A DNA stretch of 64,000 nucleotides from Auanema rhodensis. Taxonomy: Eukaryota > Nematoda > Chromadorea > Rhabditida > Rhabditidae. The position numbers and the translations under genes were made by a program. This document shows positions 1 to 13,100 of this stretch, piece after piece (position 1 is the first letter of the stretch; the number at the start of each line of letters is the position of its first letter). Below the pieces are notes generated by a model. That model worked only from the letters and a program-made list of their open reading frames with translations, was not told the origin of the DNA and searched no databases. The stretch is from assembly GCA_964057225.1 (NCBI GenBank), contig OZ059898.1:17523267-17587266 (forward strand), given 5' to 3'.

Positions 1-379
1 CATCTACTTTTTGCTAAATTATTTCGAAATTTTTCGAAAAAATTTTTGTCAAAATGTTTTTGGAAGCAATGTTGTGTGTACATGGAAACTCAACATACAC
101 TAATGCATCATTTTTCAAACGACCATAACTAATTTTTGTATTAAGCGTTTCTCAATGTAGTATAGTGCATTCGATGCGGATTTTTAAGTTGCGTCGATCT
201 GTGTTATCAGATTTGCGCTAGCTTAAAAATGCACCGAGACATCAACTGATATAAGTTCACACTTATATCCTCGATTTTCACCCTGAAGAATTTATTTTTT
301 CGTTGAATAACATTGTCCATCGTCTTTGCCTTGAAAAAAGGAATCTAAAAACATCTACTTTTTGCTAAATTATTCTGAA

Positions 380-402
380 ATTTTTCGAAAAAATTTTTGT
401 CA
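380..402. repeat. A/T-tract segment with TTTTTCGAAAAA palindrome
   Basis: In the reference monomer, runs of T, A and T follow one another around a central TTCGAA, giving a 12-bp perfect palindrome TTTTTCGAAAAA. The segment recurs in every monomer. The central CG is changed to CA in one variant group (for example 3195) and to GG in another (for example the copies starting 34399, 34750 and 38260). Alternating A- and T-tracts of this kind can bend DNA; that effect is inferred. Confidence 0.75.
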
Positions 403-419
403 AAATGTTTTTGGAAGCA

Positions 420-447
420 ATGTTGAGTGTACATGGAAACTCAACAT
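420..447. repeat. Dyad 1: 9-bp inverted repeat with 10-bp spacer
   Basis: ATGTTGAGT (420-428) is the exact reverse complement of ACTCAACAT (439-447), separated by GTACATGGAA. It occurs at monomer positions 69-96 throughout the array. Some copies carry one arm change: GTTGTGT (a variant found only before about 32.1 kb), GAGCGTAC (copies at about 2.8 kb and between 17 and 30 kb), and C to A in the right arm at 60466, 61519 and 63274. Most copies keep a perfect stem. It could form a cruciform in DNA or a hairpin in a transcript. Confidence 0.9.
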
Positions 448-530
448 ACACTAATGCATCATTTTTCAAACGATCATAACAAATTTTTGTATTAAGCGTT
501 TCTCAATGTAGTATAGTGCATTCGATGCGG

Positions 531-581
531 ATTTTTAAGTTGCGTCGATCTGTGTTATCAGATTTGCGCTAGCTTAAAAAT
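531..581. repeat. Dyad 2: long imperfect hairpin, about 22 bp per arm
   Basis: The left arm (531-552) and right arm (559-581) flank the loop TGTTAT. Pairing runs ATTTTTAAGCT against AGCTTAAAAAT, then GCG against CGC with one bulged base on the right, a 3x3 internal loop (TCG against TTG), and ATCTG against CAGAT. This reference copy has AAGTT in the left arm, giving a T opposite G; most copies have AAGCT, which pairs fully. The bulged T is A in the HindIII-site variant (GCAAGCTT). The AGCTTTAAAA variant of 36.4-50.4 kb introduces one mismatch. This is the longest dyad in the monomer. Confidence 0.85.
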
Positions 582-598
582 GCACCGAGACATCAACT

Positions 599-620
599 GA
601 TATAAGTTCACACTTATATC
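599..620. repeat. Dyad 3: perfect 8-bp hairpin with 6-base loop
   Basis: GATATAAG (599-606) and CTTATATC (613-620) are exact reverse complements around the loop TTCACA. The element occupies monomer positions 248-269. A common variant changes the right arm to CTGATATC, introducing one mismatch, and usually travels with the GCAAGCTT variant of dyad 2. In many copies the base just upstream also forms the 14-bp palindrome ATATCAATTGATAT, which overlaps the left arm and offers a competing fold. Confidence 0.92.
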
Positions 621-3600
621 CTCGATTTTCACCCTGAAGAATTTATTTTTTCGTTGAATAACATTGTCCATCGTCTTTGCCTTAAAAAAAGGAATCTAAA
701 AACATCTACTTTTTGCTAAATTATTCTGAAATTTTTCGAAAAAATTTTTGTCAAAATGTTTTTGGAAGCAATGTTGAGTGTACATGGAAACTCAACATAC
801 ACTAATGCATCATTTTTCAAACGATCATAACAAATTTTTGTATTAAGCGTTTCTCAATGTAGTATAGTGCATTCGATGCGGATTTTTAAGCTGCGTCGAT
901 TTGTGTTATCAGATTTGCGCTAGCTTAAAAATGCACCGAGACATCAACTGATATAAGTTCACACTTATATCCTCGATTTTCACCCTGAAGAAATAATTTT
1001 TTCGTTGAATAACATTGTCCATCGTTTTTGCTTTGAAAAAAGGAATCTAAAAACATCTACTTTTTGCTAAATTATTTTGAAATTTTTCGAAAAAATTTTT
1101 GTCAAAATGTTTTTGGAAGCAATGTTGAGTGTACATGGAAACTCAACATACACTAATGCATCATTTTTCAAACGATCATAACTAATTTCTGTATTAAGCG
1201 TTTCTCAATGTAGTATAGTGCATTCGATGCGGATTTTTAAGCTGCGTCGATCTGTGTTATCAGATTTGCGCAAGCTTAAAAATGCACCGAGACATCAACT
1301 GATATAAGTTCACACTGATATCCTCGATTTTCACCCTGAAGAATTGATTTTTTCGTTGAATAACATTGTCCATCGTCTTTGCCTTGAAAAAAGGCATCTA
1401 AAAACATCTACTTTTTGCTAAATTATTTCGAAATTTTTCGAAAAAATTTTTGTCAAAATGTTTTTGGAAGCAATGTTGTGTGTACATGGAAACTCAACAT
1501 ACACTAATGCATCATTTTTCAAACGACCATAACTAATTTTTGTATTAAGCGTTTCTCAATGTAGTATAGTGCATTCGATGCGGATTTTTAAGTTGCGTCG
1601 ATCTGTGTTATCAGATTTGCGCTAGCTTAAAAATGCACCGAGACATCAACTGATATAAGTTCACACTTATATCCTCGATTTTCACCCTGAAGAATTTATT
1701 TTTTCGTTGAATAACATTGTCCATCGTCTTTGCCTTGAAAAAAGGAATCTAAAAACATCTACTTTTTGCTAAATTATTCTGAAATTTTTCGAAAAAATTT
1801 TTGTCAAAATGTTTTTGGAAGCAATGTTGAGTGTACATGGAAACTCAACATACACTAATGCATCATTTTTCAAACGATCATAACAAATTTTTGTATTAAG
1901 CGTTTCTCAATGTAGTATAGTGCATTCGATGCGGATTTTTAAGCTGCGTCGATCTGTGTTATCAGATTTGCGCTAGCTTAAAAATGCACCGAGACATCAA
2001 CTGATATAAGTTCACACTTATATCCTCGATTTTCACCCTGAAGAAATAATTTTTTCGTTGAATAACATTGTCCATCGTCTTTGCCTTGAAAAAAGGAATC
2101 TAAAAACATCTACTTTTTGCTAAATTATTCCGAAATTTTTCGAAAAAATTTTTGTCAAAATGTTTTTGGAAGCAATGTTGAGTGTACATGGAAACTCAAC
2201 ATACACTAATGCATCATTTTTCAAACGATCATAACTAATTTTTGTATTAAGCGTTACTCAATGTAGTATAGTGTATTCGATGCGGATTTTTAAGCTGCGT
2301 CGATCTGTGTTATCAGATTTGCGCTAGCTTAAAAATGCACCGAGACATCAACTGATATAAGTTCACACTTATATCCTCGATTTTCACCCTGAAGAAATAA
2401 TTTTTTCGTTGAATAACATTGTCCATCGTCTTTGCCTTGAAAAAAGGAATCTAAAAACATCTACTTTTTGCTAAATTATTTTGAAGTTTTTCGAAAAAAT
2501 TTTTGTCAAAATGTTTTTGGAAGCAATGTTGAGTGTACATGGAAACTCAACATACACTAATGCAGCATTTTTCAAACGATCATAACTAATTTTTGTATCA
2601 AGCGTTTCTCAATGTAGTATAGTGAATTCGATGCGGATTTTTAAGCTGCGTCGATCTGTGTTATCAGATTTGCGCTAGCTTAAAAATGCCCCGAGATATC
2701 AATTGATATAAGTTCACACTTATATCCTCGATTTTCACCCTGAAGAAATAATTTTTTCGTTGAATAACATTGTCCATCGTCTTTGCCTTGAAAAAAGGAA
2801 TCTAAAAACATCTACTTTTTGCTAAATTATTTTGAAATTTTTCGAAAAAATTTTTGTCAAAATGTTTTTGGAAGCAATGTTGAGCGTACATGGAAACTCA
2901 ACATACACTAATGCATCATTTTTCAAACGATCATAACTAATTTTTGTATCAAGCGTTTCTCAATGTAGTATAGTGCATTCGATGCGGATTTTTAAGCTGC
3001 GTCGATCTGTGTTATCAGATTTGCGCTAGCTTAAAAATGCACCGAGATATCAATTGATATAAGTTCACACTTATATCCTCGATTTTCACCCTGAAGAAAT
3101 AATTTTTTCGTTGAATAACATTGTCCATCGTCTTTGCCTTGAAAAAACGAATCTAAAAACATCTACTTTTTGCTAAATTATTCTGAAATTTTTCAAAAAA
3201 ATTTTTGTCAAAATGTTTTTGGAAGCAATGTTGAGTGTACATGGAAACTCAACATACACTAATGCATCATTTTTCAAACGATCATAACTAATTTCTGTAT
3301 TAAGCGTTTCTCAATGTAGTATAGTGCATTCGATGCGGATTTTTAAGCTGCGTCGATCTGTGTTATCAGATTTGCGCAAGCTTAAAAATGCACCGAGACA
3401 TCAACTGATATAAGTTCACACTGATATCCTCGATTTTCACCCTGAAGAATTGATTTTTTCGTTGAATAACATTGTCTATCGTCTTTGCCTTGAAAAAAGG
3501 CATCTAAAAACATCTACTTTTTGCTAAATTATTTCGAAATGTTTCGAAAAAATTTTTGTCAAAATGTTTTTGGAAGCAATGTTGTGTGTACATGGAAACT

Positions 3601-3861
3601 CAACATACACTAATGCATCATTTTTCAAACGATCATAACAAATTTTTGTATTAAGCGTTTCTCAATGTAGTATAGTGCATTCGATGCGGATTTTTAAGCT
3701 GCGTCGATCTGTGTTATCAGATTTGCGCAAGCTTAAAAATGCACCGAGACATCAACTGATATAAGTTCACACTGATATCCTCGATTTTCACCCTGAAGAA
3801 TTGATTTTTTCGTTGAATAACATTGTCCATCGTCTTTGCCTTGAAAAAAGGAATCTAAAAA

Positions 3862-6800
3862 CATCTACTTTTTGCTAAATTATTCTGAAATTTTTCGAAA
3901 AAATTTTTGTCAAAATGTTTTTGGAAGCAATGTTGAGTGTACATGGAAACTCAACATACACTAATGCATCATTTTTCAAACGATCATAACAAATTTTTGT
4001 ATTAAGCGTTTCTCAATGTAGTATAGTGCATTCGATGCGGATTTTTAAGCTGCGTCGATTTGTGTTATCAGATTTGCGCTAGCTTAAAAATGCACCGAGA
4101 CATCAACTGATATAAGTTCACACTTATATCCTCGATTTTCACCCTGAAGAAATAATTTTTTCGTTGAATAACATTGTCCATCGTTTTTGCTTTGAAAAAA
4201 GGAATCTAAAAACATCTACTTTTTGCTAAATTATTTTGAAATTTTTCGAAAAAATTTTTGTCAAAATGTTTTTGGAAGCAATGTTGAGTGTACATGGAAA
4301 CTCAACATACACTAATGCATCATTTTTCAAACGATCATAACTAATTTCTGTATTAAGCGTTTCTCAATGTAGTATAGTGCATTCGATGCGGATTTTTAAG
4401 TTGCGTCGATCTGTGTTATCAGATTTGCGCTAGCTTAAAAATGCACCGAGACATCAACTGATATAAGTTCACACTTATATCCTCGATTTTCACCCTGAAG
4501 AAATAATTTTTTCGTTGAATAACATTGTCCATCGTCTTTGCCTTGAAAAAAGGAATCTAAAAACATCTACTTTTTGCTAAATTATTCTGAAATTTTTCGA
4601 AAAAATTTTTGTCAAAATGTTTTTGGAAGCAATGTTGAGTGTACATGGAAACTCAACATACACTAATGCATCATTTTTCAAACGATCATAACTAATTTTT
4701 GTATTAAGCGTTACTCAATGTAGTATAGTGTATTCGATGCGGATTTTTAAGCTGCGTCGATCTGTGTTATCAGATTTGCGCTAGCTTAAAAATGCACCGA
4801 GACATCAACTGATATAAGTTCACACTTATATCCTCGATTTTCACCCTGAAGAAATAATTTTTTCGTTGAATAACATTGTCCATCGTCTTTGCCTTGAAAA
4901 AAGGAATCTAAAAACATCTACTTTTTGCTAAATTATTTTGAAGTTTTTCGAAAAAATTTTTGTCAAAATGTTTTTGGAAGCAATGTTGAGTGTACATGGA
5001 AACTCAACATACACTAATGCATCATTTTTCAAACGATCATAACTAATTTTTGTATCAAGCGTTTCTCAATGTAGTATAGTGCATTCGATGCGGATTGTTA
5101 AGCTGCGTCGATCTGTGTTATCAGATTTGCGCTAGCTTAAAAATGCACCGAGATATCAACTGATATAAGTTCACACTTATATCCTCGATTTTCACCCTGA
5201 AGAAATAATTTTTTCGTTGAATAACATTGTCCATCGTCTTTGCCTTGAAAAAAGGAATCTAAAAACATCTACTTTTTGCTAAATTATTCTGAAATTTTTC
5301 AAAAAAATTTTTGTCAAAATGTTTTTGGAAGCAATGTTGAGTGTACATGGAAACTCAACATACACTAATGCATCATTTCTCAAACGATCATAACTAATTT
5401 CTGTATTAAGCGTTTCTCAATGTAGTATAGTGCATTCGATGCGGATTTTTAAGTTGCGTCGATCTGTGTTATCAGATTTGCGCTAGCTTAAAAATGCACC
5501 GAGACATCAACTGATATAAGTTCACACTTATATCCTCGATTTTCACCCTGAAGAAATTATTTTTTTTTTGAATAACATTGTCCATCGTCTTTGCCTTGAA
5601 AAAAGGAATCTAAAAACATCTACTTTTTGCTAAATTATTCTGAAATTTTTCGAAAAAATTTTTGTCAAAATGTTTTTGGAAGCAATGTTGAGTGTACATG
5701 GAAACTCAACATACACTAATGCATCATTTTTCAAACGATCATAACTAATTTCTGTATTAAGCGTTTCTCAATGTAGTATAGTGCATTCGATGCGGATTTT
5801 TAAGTTGCGTCGATCTGTGTTATCAGATTTGCGCTAGCTTAAAAATGCACCGAGACATCAACTGATATAAGTTCACACTTATATCCTCGATTTTCACCCT
5901 GAAGAATTTATTTTTTCGTTGAATAACATTGTCCATCGTCTTTGCCTTGAAAAAAGGAATCTAAAAACATCTACTTTTTGCTAAATTATTCTGAAATTTT
6001 TCGAAAAAATTTTTGTCAAAATGTTTTTGGAAGCAATGTTGAGTGTACATGGAAACTCAACATACACTAATGCATCATTTTTCAAACGATCATAACAAAT
6101 TTTTGTATTAAGCGTTTCTCAATGTAGTATAGTGCATTCGATGCGGATTTTTAAGCTGCGTCGATCTGTGTTATCAGATTTGCGCTAGCTTAAAAATGCA
6201 CCGAGACATCAACTGATATAAGTTCACACTTATATCCTCGATTTTCACCCTGAAGAAATAATTTTTTCGTTGAATAACATTGTCCATCGTCTTTGCCTTG
6301 AAAAAAGGAATCTAAAAACATCTACTTTTTGCTAAATTATTCTGAAATTTTTCGAAAAAATTTTTGTCAAAATGTTTTTGGAAGCAATGTTGAGTGTACA
6401 TGGAAACTCAACATACACTAATGCATCATTTTTCAAACGATCATAACTAATTTTTGTATTAAGCGTTACTCAATGTAGTATAGTGTATTCGATGCGGATT
6501 TTTAAGCTGCGTCGATCTGTGTTATCAGATTTGCGCTAGCTTAAAAATGCACCGAGACATCAACTGATATAAGTTCACACTTATATCCTCGATTTTCACC
6601 CTGAAGAAATAATTTTTTCGTTGAATAACATTGTCCATCGTCTTTGCCTTGATAAAAGGAATCTAAAAACATCTACTTTTTGCTAAATTATTTTGAAGTT
6701 TTTCGAAAAAATTTTTGTCAAAATGTTTTTGGAAGCAATGTTGAGTGTACATGGAAACTCAACATACACTAATGCATCATTTTTCAAACGATCATAACTA

Positions 6801-9800
6801 ATTTCTGTATCAAGCGTTTCTCAATGTAGTATAGTGCATTCGATGCGGATTTTTAAGCTGCGTCGATCTGTGTTATCAGATTTGCGCTAGCTTAAAAATG
6901 CACCGAGATATCAACTGATATAAGTTCACACTTATATCCTCGATTTTCACCCTGAAGAAATAATTTTTTCGTTGAATAACATTGTCCATCGTCTTTGCCT
7001 TGAAAAAAGGAATCTAAAAACATCTACTTTTTGCTAAATTATTCTGAAATTTTTCAAAAAAATTTTTGTCAAAATGTTTTTGGAAGCAATGTTGAGTGTA
7101 CATGGAAACTCAACATACACTAATGCATCATTTCTCAAACGATCATAACTAATTTCTGTATTAAGCGTTTCTCAATGTAATATAGTGCATTCGATGCGGA
7201 TTTTTAAGCTGCGTCGATCTGTGTTATCAGATTTGCGCTAGCTTAAAAATGCACCGAGACATCAACTGATATAAGTTCACACTTATATCCTCGATTTTCA
7301 CCCTGAAGAAATTATTTTTTTTTTGAATAACATTGTCCATCGTCTTTGCCTTGAAAAAAGGAATCTAAAAACATCTACTTTTTGCTAAATTATTCTGAAA
7401 TTTTTCGAAAAAATTTTTGTCAAAATGTTTTTGGAAGCAATGTTGAGTGTACATGGAAACTCAACATACACTAATGCATCATTATTCAAACGATCATAAC
7501 TAATTTCTGTATTAAGCGTTTCTCAATGTAGTATAGTGCATTCGATGCGGATTTTTAAGCTGCGTCGATCTGTGTTATCAGATTTGCGCTAGCTTAAAAA
7601 TGCACCGAGATATCAACTGATATAAGTTCACACTTATATCCTCGATTTTCACCCTGAAGAATTAATTTTTTCGTTGAATAACATTGTCCATCGTCTTTGC
7701 CTTGGAAAAAGGAATCTAAAAACATCTACTTTTTGCTAAATTATTCTGAAATTTTTCGAAAACATTTTTGTCAAAATGTTTTTGGAAGCAATGTTGAGTG
7801 TACATGGAAACTCAACATACACTAATGCATCATTTTTCAAACGATCATAACTAATTTTTGTATTGAGCATTTCTCAATGTAGTATAGTGCATTCGATGCG
7901 GATTTTTAAGCTGCGTCGATCTGTGTTATCAGATTTGCGCTAGCTTAAAAATGCACCGAGATATCAACTGATATAAGTTCACACTTATATCCTCGATTTT
8001 CACCCTGAAGAATTAATTTTTTCGTTGAATAACATTGTCCATCGTCTTTGCCTTGAAAAAAGAAATCTAAAAACATCTACTTTTTGCTAAATTATTCTGA
8101 AATTTTTCGAAAAAATTTTTGTCAAAATGTTTTTGGAAGCAATGTTGAGTGTACATGGAAACTCAACATACACTAATGCATCATTTTTCAAACGATCATA
8201 ACTAATTTTTGTATTAGGCGTTTCTCAATGTAGTATAGTGCATTTGATGCGGATTTTTAAGCTGCGTCGATCTGTGTTATCAGATTTGCGCTAGCTTAAA
8301 AATGCACCGAGATATCAACTGATATAAGTTCACACTTATATCCTCGATTTTCACCCTGAAGAAATAATTTTTTCGTTGAATAACATTGTCCATCTTCTTT
8401 GCCTTGAAAAAAGGAATCTAAAAACATCTACTTTTCGCTAAATTATTTTGAAGTTTTTCGAAAAAATTTTTGTCAAAATGTTTTTGGAAGCAATGTTGAG
8501 TGTACATGGAAACTCAACATACACTAATGCATCATTTTTCAAACAATCATAACTAATTTTTGTATTAAGCGTATCTCAATGTAGTATAGTGCATTTGATG
8601 CGGATTTTTAAGCTGCGTCGATCTGTGTTATCAGATTTGCGCTAGCTTAAAAATGCACCGAGATATCAATTGATATAAGTTCACACTTATATCCTCGATT
8701 TTCACCCTGAAGAAATAATTTTTTCGTTGAATAACATTGTCCATCGTCTTTGCCTTGAAAAAAGGAATCTAAAAACATCTACTCTTTGCTAAATTATTCT
8801 GAAATTTTTCAAAAAAATTTTTGTCAAAATGTTTTTGGAAGCAATGTTGAGTGTACATGGAAACTCAACATACACTAATGCAGCATTTTTCAAACGATCA
8901 TAACTAATTTTTGTATTGAGCATTTCTCAATGTAGTATAGTGCATTCGATGCGGATTTTTAAGCTGCGTCGATCTGTGTTATCAGATTTGCGCTAGCTTA
9001 AAAATGCACCGAGATATCAACTGATATAAGTTCACACTTATATCCTCGATTTTCACCCTGAAGAATTAATTTTTTCGTTGAATAACATTGTCCATCGTCT
9101 TTGCCTTGAAAAAAGGAATCTAAAAACATCTACTTTTTGCTAAATTATTCTGAAATTTTTCGAAAAAATTTTTGTCAAAATGTTTTTGGAAGCAATGTTG
9201 AGTGTACATGGAAACTCAACATACACTAATGCATCATTTTTCAAACGATCATAACTAATTTTTGTATTAGGCGTTTCTCAATGTAGTATAGTGCATTTGA
9301 TGCGGATTTTTAAGCTGCGTCGATCTGTGTTATCAGATTTGCGCTAGCTTAAAAATGCACCGAGATATCAACTGATATAAGTTCACACTTATATCCTCGA
9401 TTTTCACCCTGAAGAAATAATTTTTTCGTTGAATAACATTGTCCATCTTCTTTGCCTTGAAAAAAGGAATCTAAAAACATCTACTTTTCGCTAAATTATT
9501 TTGAAGTTTTTCGAAAAAATTTTTGTCAAAATGTTTTTGGAAGCAATGTTGAGTGTACATGGAAACTCAACATACACTAATGCATCATTTTTCAAACAAT
9601 CATAACTAATTTTTGTATTAAGCGTATCTCAATGTAGTATAGTGCATTTGATGCGGATTTTTAAGCTGCGTCGATCTGTGTTATCAGATTTGCGCTAGCT
9701 TAAAAATGCACCGAGATATCAATTGATATAAGTTCACACTTATATCCTCGATTTTCACCCTGAAGAAATAATTTTTTCGTTGAATAACATTGTCCATCGT

Positions 9801-10179
9801 CTTTGCCTTGAAAAAAGGAATCTAAAAACATCTACTCTTTGCTAAATTATTCTGAAATTTTTCAAAAAAATTTTTGTCAAAATGTTTTTGGAAGCAATGT
9901 TGAGTGTACATGGAAACTCAACATACACTAATGCAGCATTTTTCAAACGATCATAACTAATTTCTGTATTAAGCGTTTCTCAATGTAGTATAGTGCATTC
10001 GATGCGGATTTTTAAGCTGCGTCGATCTGTGTTATCAGATTTGCGCAAGCTTAAAAATGCACCGAGACATCAACTGATATAAGTTCACACTGATATCCTC
10101 GATTTTCACCCTGAAGAAATAATTTTTTCGTTGAATAACATTGTCCATCGTCTTTGCCTTGAAAAAAGGAATCTAAAAA
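3862..10179. repeat. Large duplicated block, copy A (18 monomers)
   Basis: The order of variant monomers here is repeated in 10180-17199. Matching markers include the CGATTTGTG/GTTTTTGCTTT copy (3862 and 10180), the GTTACTC/GTATTCG copy (4564 and 10882), the copy with a run of ten T (5266 and 11584), the GTAATATAG copy (7021 and 12988), the CATTATTC copy (7372 and 13339) and the TATTGAGCAT copy (7723 and 13690). The first seven monomers match at an offset of 18 units (6318 bp) and later ones at 17 units (5967 bp). Copy A holds two monomers (6319-7020) with no equivalent in copy B. Confidence 0.8.
8074..10179. repeat. Trimer higher-order unit, two copies (1053 bp each)
   Basis: Three monomer types alternate: one with TATTAGGCG and CATCTTC, one with ACTTTTCGC, CAAACAATC and GTATCTC, and one with ACTCTTTGC and CAGCATTTTT. 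The order repeats at 8074-9126 and 9127-10179. The last monomer (9829-10179) switches in its second half to a different type (TTTCTG, GCAAGCTT, CTGATATC), so the second unit ends in a chimera. Confidence 0.88.
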
Positions 10180-13100
10180 CATCTACTTTTTGCTAAATTA
10201 TTCTGAAATTTTTCGAAAAAATTTTTGTCAAAATGTTTTTGGAAGCAATGTTGAGTGTACATGGAAACTCAACATACACTAATGCATCATTTTTCAAACG
10301 ATCATAACAAATTTTTGTATTAAGCGTTTCTCAATGTAGTATAGTGCATTCGATGCGGATTTTTAAGCTGCGTCGATTTGTGTTATCAGATTTGCGCTAG
10401 CTTAAAAATGCACCGAGACATCAACTGATATAAGTTCACACTTATATCCTCGATTTTCACCCTGAAGAAATAATTTTTTCGTTGAATAACATTGTCCATC
10501 GTTTTTGCTTTGAAAAAAGGAATCTAAAAACATCTACTTTTTGCTAAATTATTTTGAAATTTTTCGAAAAAATTTTTGTCAAAATGTTTTTGGAAGCAAT
10601 GTTGAGTGTACATGGAAACTCAACATACACTAATGCATCATTTTTCAAACGATCATAACAAATTTTTGTATTAAGCGTTTCTCAATGTAGTATAGTGCAT
10701 TCGATGCGGATTTTTAAGCTGCGTCGATCTGTGTTATCAGATTTGCGCTAGCTTAAAAATGCACCGAGACATCAACTGATATAAGTTCACACTTATATCC
10801 TCGATTTTCACCCTGAAGAAATAATTTTTTCGTTGAATAACATTGTCCATCGTCTTTGCCTTGAAAAAAGGAATCTAAAAACATCTACTTTTTGCTAAAT
10901 TATTCTGAAATTTTTCGAAAAAATTTTTGTCAAAATGTTTTTGGAAGCAATGTTGAGTGTACATGGAAACTCAACATACACTAATGCATCATTTTTCAAA
11001 CGATCATAACTAATTTTTGTATTAAGCGTTACTCAATGTAGTATAGTGTATTCGATGCGGATTTTTAAGCTGCGTCGATCTGTGTTATCAGATTTGCGCT
11101 AGCTTAAAAATGCACCGAGACATCAACTGATATAAGTTCACACTTATATCCTCGATTTTCACCCTGAAGAAATAATTTTTTCGTTGAATAACATTGTCCA
11201 TCGTCTTTGCCTTGAAAAAAGGAATCTAAAAACATCTACTTTTTGCTAAATTATTTTGAAGTTTTTCGAAAAAATTTTTGTCAAAATGTTTTTGGAAGCA
11301 ATGTTGAGTGTACATGGAAACTCAACATACACTAATGCATCATTTTTCAAACGATCATAACTAATTTTTGTATCAAGCGTTTCTCAATGTAGTATAGTGC
11401 ATTCGATGCGGATTTTTAAGCTGCGTCGATCTGTGTTATCAGATTTGCGCTAGCTTAAAAATGCACCGAGATATCAACTGATATAAGTTCACACTTATAT
11501 CCTTGATTTTCACCCTGAAGAAATAATTTTTTCGTTGAATAACATTGTCCATCGTCTTTGCCTTGAAAAAAGGAATCTAAAAACATCTACTTTTTGCTAA
11601 ATTATTCTGAAATTTTTCAAAAAAATTTTTGTCAAAATGTTTTTGGAAGCAATGTTGAGTGTACATGGAAACTCAACATACACTAATGCATCATTTCTCA
11701 AACGATCATAACTAATTTCTGTATTAAGCGTTTCTCAATGTAGTATAGTGCATTCGATGCGGATTTTTAAGTTGCGTCGATCTGTGTTATCAGATTTGCG
11801 CTAGCTTAAAAATGCACCGAGACATCAACTGATATAAGTTCACACTTATATCCTCGATTTTCACCCTGAAGAAATTATTTTTTTTTTGAATAACATTGTC
11901 CATCGTCTTTGCCTTGAAAAAAGGAATCTAAAAACATCTACTTTTTGCTAAATTATTCTGAAATTTTTCGAAAAAATTTTTGTCAAAATGTTTTTGGAAG
12001 CAATGTTGAGTGTACATGGAAACTCAACATACACTAATGCATCATTTTTCAAACGATCATAACTAATTTCTGTATTAAGCGTTTCTCAATGTAGTATAGT
12101 GCATTCGATGCGGATTTTTAAGTTGCGTCGATCTGTGTTATCAGATTTGCGCTAGCTTAAAAATGCACCGAGACATCAACTGATATAAGTTCACACTTAT
12201 ATCCTCGATTTTCACCCTGAAGAATTTATTTTTTCGTTGAATAACATTGTCCATCGTCTTTGCCTTGAAAAAAGGAATCTAAAAACATCTACTTTTTGCT
12301 AAATTATTCTGAAATTTTTCGAAAAAATTTTTGTCAAAATGTTTTTGGAAGCAATGTTGAGTGTACATGGAAACTCAACATACACTAATGCATCATTTTT
12401 CAAACGATCATAACAAATTTTTGTATTAAGCGTTTCTCAATGTAGTATAGTGCATTCGATGCGGATTTTTAAGCTGCGTCGATCTGTGTTATCAGATTTG
12501 CGCTAGCTTAAAAATGCACCGAGACATCAACTGATATAAGTTCACACTTATATCCTCGATTTTCACCCTGAAGAAATAATTTTTTCGTTGAATAACATTG
12601 TCCATCGTCTTTGCCTTGGAAAAAGGAATCTAAAAACATCTACTTTTTGCTAAATTATTCTGAAATTTTTCGAAAACATTTTTGTCAAAATGTTTTTGGA
12701 AGCAATGTTGAGTGTACATGGAAACTCAACATACACTAATGCATCATTTTTCAAACGATCATAACTAATTTTTGTATTGAGCATTTCTCAATGTAGTATA
12801 GTGCATTCGATGCGGATTTTTAAGCTGCGTCGATCTGTGTTATCAGATTTGCGCTAGCTTAAAAATGCACCGAGATATCAACTGATATAAGTTCACACTT
12901 ATATCCTCGATTTTCACCCTGAAGAATTAATTTTTTCGTTGAATAACATTGTCCATCGTCTTTGCCTTGAAAAAAGGAATCTAAAAACATCTACTTTTTG
13001 CTAAATTATTCTGAAATTTTTCAAAAAAATTTTTGTCAAAATGTTTTTGGAAGCAATGTTGAGTGTACATGGAAACTCAACATACACTAATGCATCATTT

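Larger units (their letters stand above)
352..702. repeat. Representative 351-bp satellite monomer
   Basis: This copy serves as a reference for monomer coordinates. It holds 110 G/C bases in 351 (31%) by hand count and 12 CpG sites. In order it contains an A/T-tract segment with a 12-bp palindrome, dyad 1 (monomer 69-96), the block TTTTTCAAACGATCATAAC, a short GCAT-TCG-ATGC dyad, dyad 2 (180-230), dyad 3 (248-269), a T-rich stretch and the block CATCGTCTTTGCC. I see no internal half-unit duplication, so the 351-bp length is not an obvious dimer of a shorter repeat. The choice of first base is arbitrary. Confidence 0.95.

Noticed and set aside
515-531. RNA polymerase III B-box-like TTCGAT near GCATTCGATGC
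   Set aside because: Only the TTCGA core matches; the flanking GG and CC of a B box are missing, no A box lies at the right distance, and the C of the motif is often T.
640-700. Hammerhead ribozyme, as found in some satellite DNAs
   Set aside because: CTGAAGA matches the CUGANGA core and GAAA follows later in the unit, but the sequence between them does not pair as stem II and no matching stems flank a cleavage triplet.
352-702. CENP-B box
   Set aside because: TTCGTTGAATA in the monomer fits the first half of the pattern (TTCG, four bases, A), but the required CGGG part is absent on both strands. A partial match is expected by chance.
352-702. Monomer as a dimer of about 175 bp
   Set aside because: Reading the two halves side by side shows only short shared words such as AATGCA and ATCA, with no continuous similarity.
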